A DNA stretch of 7,179 bases from Flavobacteriales bacterium. Lineage in GTDB: Bacteria; Bacteroidota; Bacteroidia; Flavobacteriales; BACL11. The notes beneath the pieces were generated by a model. The model searched no databases. It saw only the letters and a list, made by a program, of their open reading frames with translations, and was not told the DNA's origin. The stretch covers positions 4,802 to 11,980 of the forward strand of contig NZWA01000060.1 in the NCBI GenBank assembly GCA_002697505.1, in the 5' to 3' direction. A program made the translations under genes and the position numbers. Of the stretch, positions 7,173-7,179 are shown in pieces. The stretch's first letter is position 1. Every line of letters starts with the position of its first letter.

Positions 7173-7179
7173 TTATTTA

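Overview
The window is a conserved bacterial information-processing operon, read entirely on the minus strand: secE - nusG - rplK - rplA - rplJ - rplL - rpoB - rpoC, running from high to low coordinates. The first gene (secE) starts 7 bases inside the right edge, and the last (rpoC) runs off the left edge after 141 codons. I see no mobile element, CRISPR array, tRNA, rRNA or unrecognised gene. All longer plus-strand open frames lie antisense to these genes and look like shadows.

The organism is most likely a low-GC member of the Bacteroidota, probably Flavobacteriales-like. The RpoB, RpoC, L7/L12, L11 and NusG sequences resemble that phylum as I remember it. RpoB has the length expected there (1269 residues), the intergenic spaces are very AT-rich, all seven complete genes end in TAA, and no start codon is preceded by a Shine-Dalgarno sequence. 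I could not run a search, so order and family are inference. The tight packing would fit a streamlined, perhaps marine, genome, but that is also inference.

Layout from the 5' end of the transcript: secE (translocon subunit), 2-base gap, nusG (elongation and coupling factor), 1-base gap, rplK (L11), 15-base gap, rplA (L1), 15-base gap, rplJ (L10), 49-base gap, rplL (L7/L12), 71-base gap with a small hairpin and U-rich tract, rpoB (RNA polymerase beta), 9-base gap, rpoC (beta'). The unit links protein export, the ribosomal GTPase centre and stalks (L11, L10-L12, L1), transcription-translation coupling (NusG) and the RNA polymerase core.

Nothing here looks like a new system. The points worth a second look concern expression control: rpoB appears to start at TTG, a weak terminator-like element sits just before it, and the spaces that hold the L1 and L10 feedback sites in E. 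coli are almost absent.
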